Assembly (NCBI GenBank): GCA_018660965.1
Contig: JABJJH010000340.1
Span: 1 to 6,355 of the forward strand
Source of the DNA: Rhodospirillaceae bacterium
Lineage (GTDB): Bacteria; Pseudomonadota; Alphaproteobacteria; UBA8366; GCA-2717185
Length of the DNA stretch: 6,355 bases
Direction: 5' to 3'
Positions within the stretch are counted from its first letter, which is position 1, and each line of letters begins with the position of its first letter. The translations under genes and the position numbers were made by a program. The notes under the pieces are model-generated. The model worked only from the letters and a program-made list of their open reading frames with translations. It had not been told where the DNA came from and searched no databases. This document shows positions 5,534-6,355 of this stretch, piece after piece.

Positions 5534-6100
5534 ATGCTTACACCGCAAACCGCAACACCGCCTTTTGACGCCGATGGATTGTTCGCACGGTTGGATACGT
5601 TGGGCCTGGCCCATGAAACCCACGAACATGCGCCGGTTTTCACGGTCGATGAATCGCAATCCCTGCGCGGCGTTCTGCCGGGCGCGCATGTGAAGAACCT
5701 GTTTTTGCGCGACAAGAAAAAATGCTATTGGCTGGTTACGGTCGCCGAGGACCGGAATATCGATTTGAAGGCGCTGCGACGCCGCCTGGGCGCATCTGGC
5801 AGTCTATCCTTTGGCGCAGCCGATGTGCTTATGGCGCATTTGGGCGTTCGACCCGGCGCCGTCACCCCATTTGGAATCATCAACGACGCGAACGGCATGG
5901 TGTCGATGGTGCTTGATCAGGACTTGTTGGCCGGCGACATCGTCAACGTGCATCCGTTGCGCAACGACATGACCACAGCAATGCGTCCCGATGATCTTTT
6001 AGCGTTTTTGAACGCGGAGAACCATGCGCCGCTCATCCTCGATTTTAACCGCCTGGAGGGAGAGACACCCTTGTCACCGGGCGCGAAAACAGCCATCTAA
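5534..6100 (+). CDS. ProXp-ala / PrdX-type aminoacyl-tRNA deacylase (YbaK/INS superfamily)
   Basis: A cytoplasmic trans-editing enzyme expected to hydrolyse Ala-tRNA(Pro) made in error by prolyl-tRNA synthetase. Alphaproteobacterial synthetases often lack the internal editing domain and rely on this stand-alone form. The 188 residues cover the whole single domain. Visible family features are HEHAPVFTVDES (30-41), HVKNLFLRDKK (52-62) with the conserved Lys54-Asn55 pair that corresponds to the essential lysine of the superfamily, GVRPGAVTPFGIIND (104-118), and VNVHPLRN (137-144). Other INS members (YbaK for Cys-tRNA(Pro), ProXp-x) share the fold; the PrdX-like length and the VHPLRN block favour ProXp-ala. 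ATG 5534 has no good Shine-Dalgarno and follows possible alternative hairpins. The thioredoxin-domain gene begins 28 bp later and is probably co-transcribed. Confidence 0.92.
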   Translation: MLTPQTATPPFDADGLFARLDTLGLAHETHEHAPVFTVDESQSLRGVLPGAHVKNLFLRDKKKCYWLVTVAEDRNIDLKALRRRLGASGSLSFGAADVLMAHLGVRPGAVTPFGIINDANGMVSMVLDQDLLAGDIVNVHPLRNDMTTAMRPDDLLAFLNAENHAPLILDFNRLEGETPLSPGAKTAI

Positions 6101-6116
6101 TGACCGAACAGCGAAT

Positions 6117-6122
6117 AAGGAA
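6117..6122 (+). promoter_or_regulatory. Shine-Dalgarno of the thioredoxin-domain gene
   Basis: AAGGAA lies 6 nt before ATG 6129 and fixes that start. It is among the clearest ribosome sites in the window, second to hsp20. Confidence 0.75.
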
Positions 6123-6128
6123 ACAAAC

Positions 6129-6355
6129 ATGGAATCTTTAATTGGCGGCGGCCTGGTGGCTGCGGACCTTATTAAGGACGCAACGACCGCCACGTTTATG
6201 GCCGATGTTATCGAGGTCAGTAAAACGACGCCGGTCATTGTGGATTTCTGGGCGCCGTGGTGCGAACCCTGCAAACAGTTAGGTCCGTCGATCGAGAAAG
6301 TCGTCATGGAGGCTGCGGGCTCAGTCAAGTTGGTGAAGATCAACATCGACGAAAA
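6129..6355 (+). CDS. Thioredoxin-domain protein, CnoX/YbbN-like, N-terminal part
   Basis: The 75 visible codons are cut by the right edge. An alphaproteobacterial YbbN-type N-terminal extension (MESLIGGGLVAADLIKD, 1-17) precedes a thioredoxin fold beginning near residue 20. The strand PVIVDFWAPW leads to the redox motif Trp44-Cys45-Glu46-Pro47-Cys48, followed by KQLGPSIEK and KLVKINIDE, where the next residue is normally Asn. In CnoX proteins a C-terminal TPR region follows and the protein works as a holdase passing clients to GroEL or DnaK; that part is out of view, so a plain thioredoxin cannot be excluded. The CEPC in place of CGPC keeps both cysteines and should remain redox-active. It follows the deacylase gene closely on the same strand. 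Confidence 0.88.
   Translation, partial: MESLIGGGLVAADLIKDATTATFMADVIEVSKTTPVIVDFWAPWCEPCKQLGPSIEKVVMEAAGSVKLVKINIDE

Noticed and set aside
1..6355. CRISPR array, insertion sequence, toxin-antitoxin or phage defence genes
   Set aside because: No regularly spaced repeats, transposase, terminal inverted repeats or small paired genes are visible on either strand.

Overview
The window reads as chromosomal DNA of an alphaproteobacterium, most likely Rhodospirillales-like. The evidence is the close protein agreement of the coaBC start, the ProXp-ala (PrdX) deacylase next to a CnoX/YbbN-type thioredoxin with its characteristic N-terminal extension, and the compact GC-rich gene spacing. The assignment comes from family recognition, not from a search.

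Layout, left to right: (1) 1-711 minus, the N-terminal 237 codons of coaBC (coenzyme A synthesis), running off the left edge and starting at TTG. (2) 712-921, a divergent regulatory region. It holds an FNR/FixK-type palindrome centred exactly at -41.5 from the start predicted by a consensus TATAAT box. (3) 922-1371 plus, a small heat-shock protein (Hsp20). (4) 1426-2697 minus, an MFS_3/EntS-like exporter, convergent with hsp20 and separated from it by a long imperfect hairpin. (5) 2698-2862, a divergent spacer with a GC hairpin directly in front of the MFS start codon. (6) 2863-5174 plus, three same-strand genes: a TTG-started HlyD/EmrA-like membrane fusion protein, a class I SAM methyltransferase of lower GC, and a MaoC-fold protein lacking the usual catalytic aspartate. 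(7) 5175-5318, a short non-coding spacer. (8) 5319-5393 minus, tRNA-Gly(GCC) with encoded CCA and upstream promoter-like elements. (9) 5534-6100 plus, ProXp-ala/YbaK-type deacylase, followed 28 bp later by (10) 6129-6355 plus, the start of a thioredoxin-domain protein (CnoX/YbbN-like) cut by the right edge.

The flanks are housekeeping functions: CoA synthesis, tRNA-Gly, tRNA proofreading and redox/chaperone work. The centre is more accessory: an exporter, an orphan adaptor protein, a methyltransferase and an acyl-CoA hydratase-like protein. The most informative non-coding signal is the predicted oxygen-responsive class II promoter of hsp20. No insertion sequence, CRISPR array, integrase, toxin-antitoxin pair or phage gene is visible, and I see no clear new multi-gene defence or biosynthetic system. 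The hidden interest lies in regulation and in residue-level oddities.
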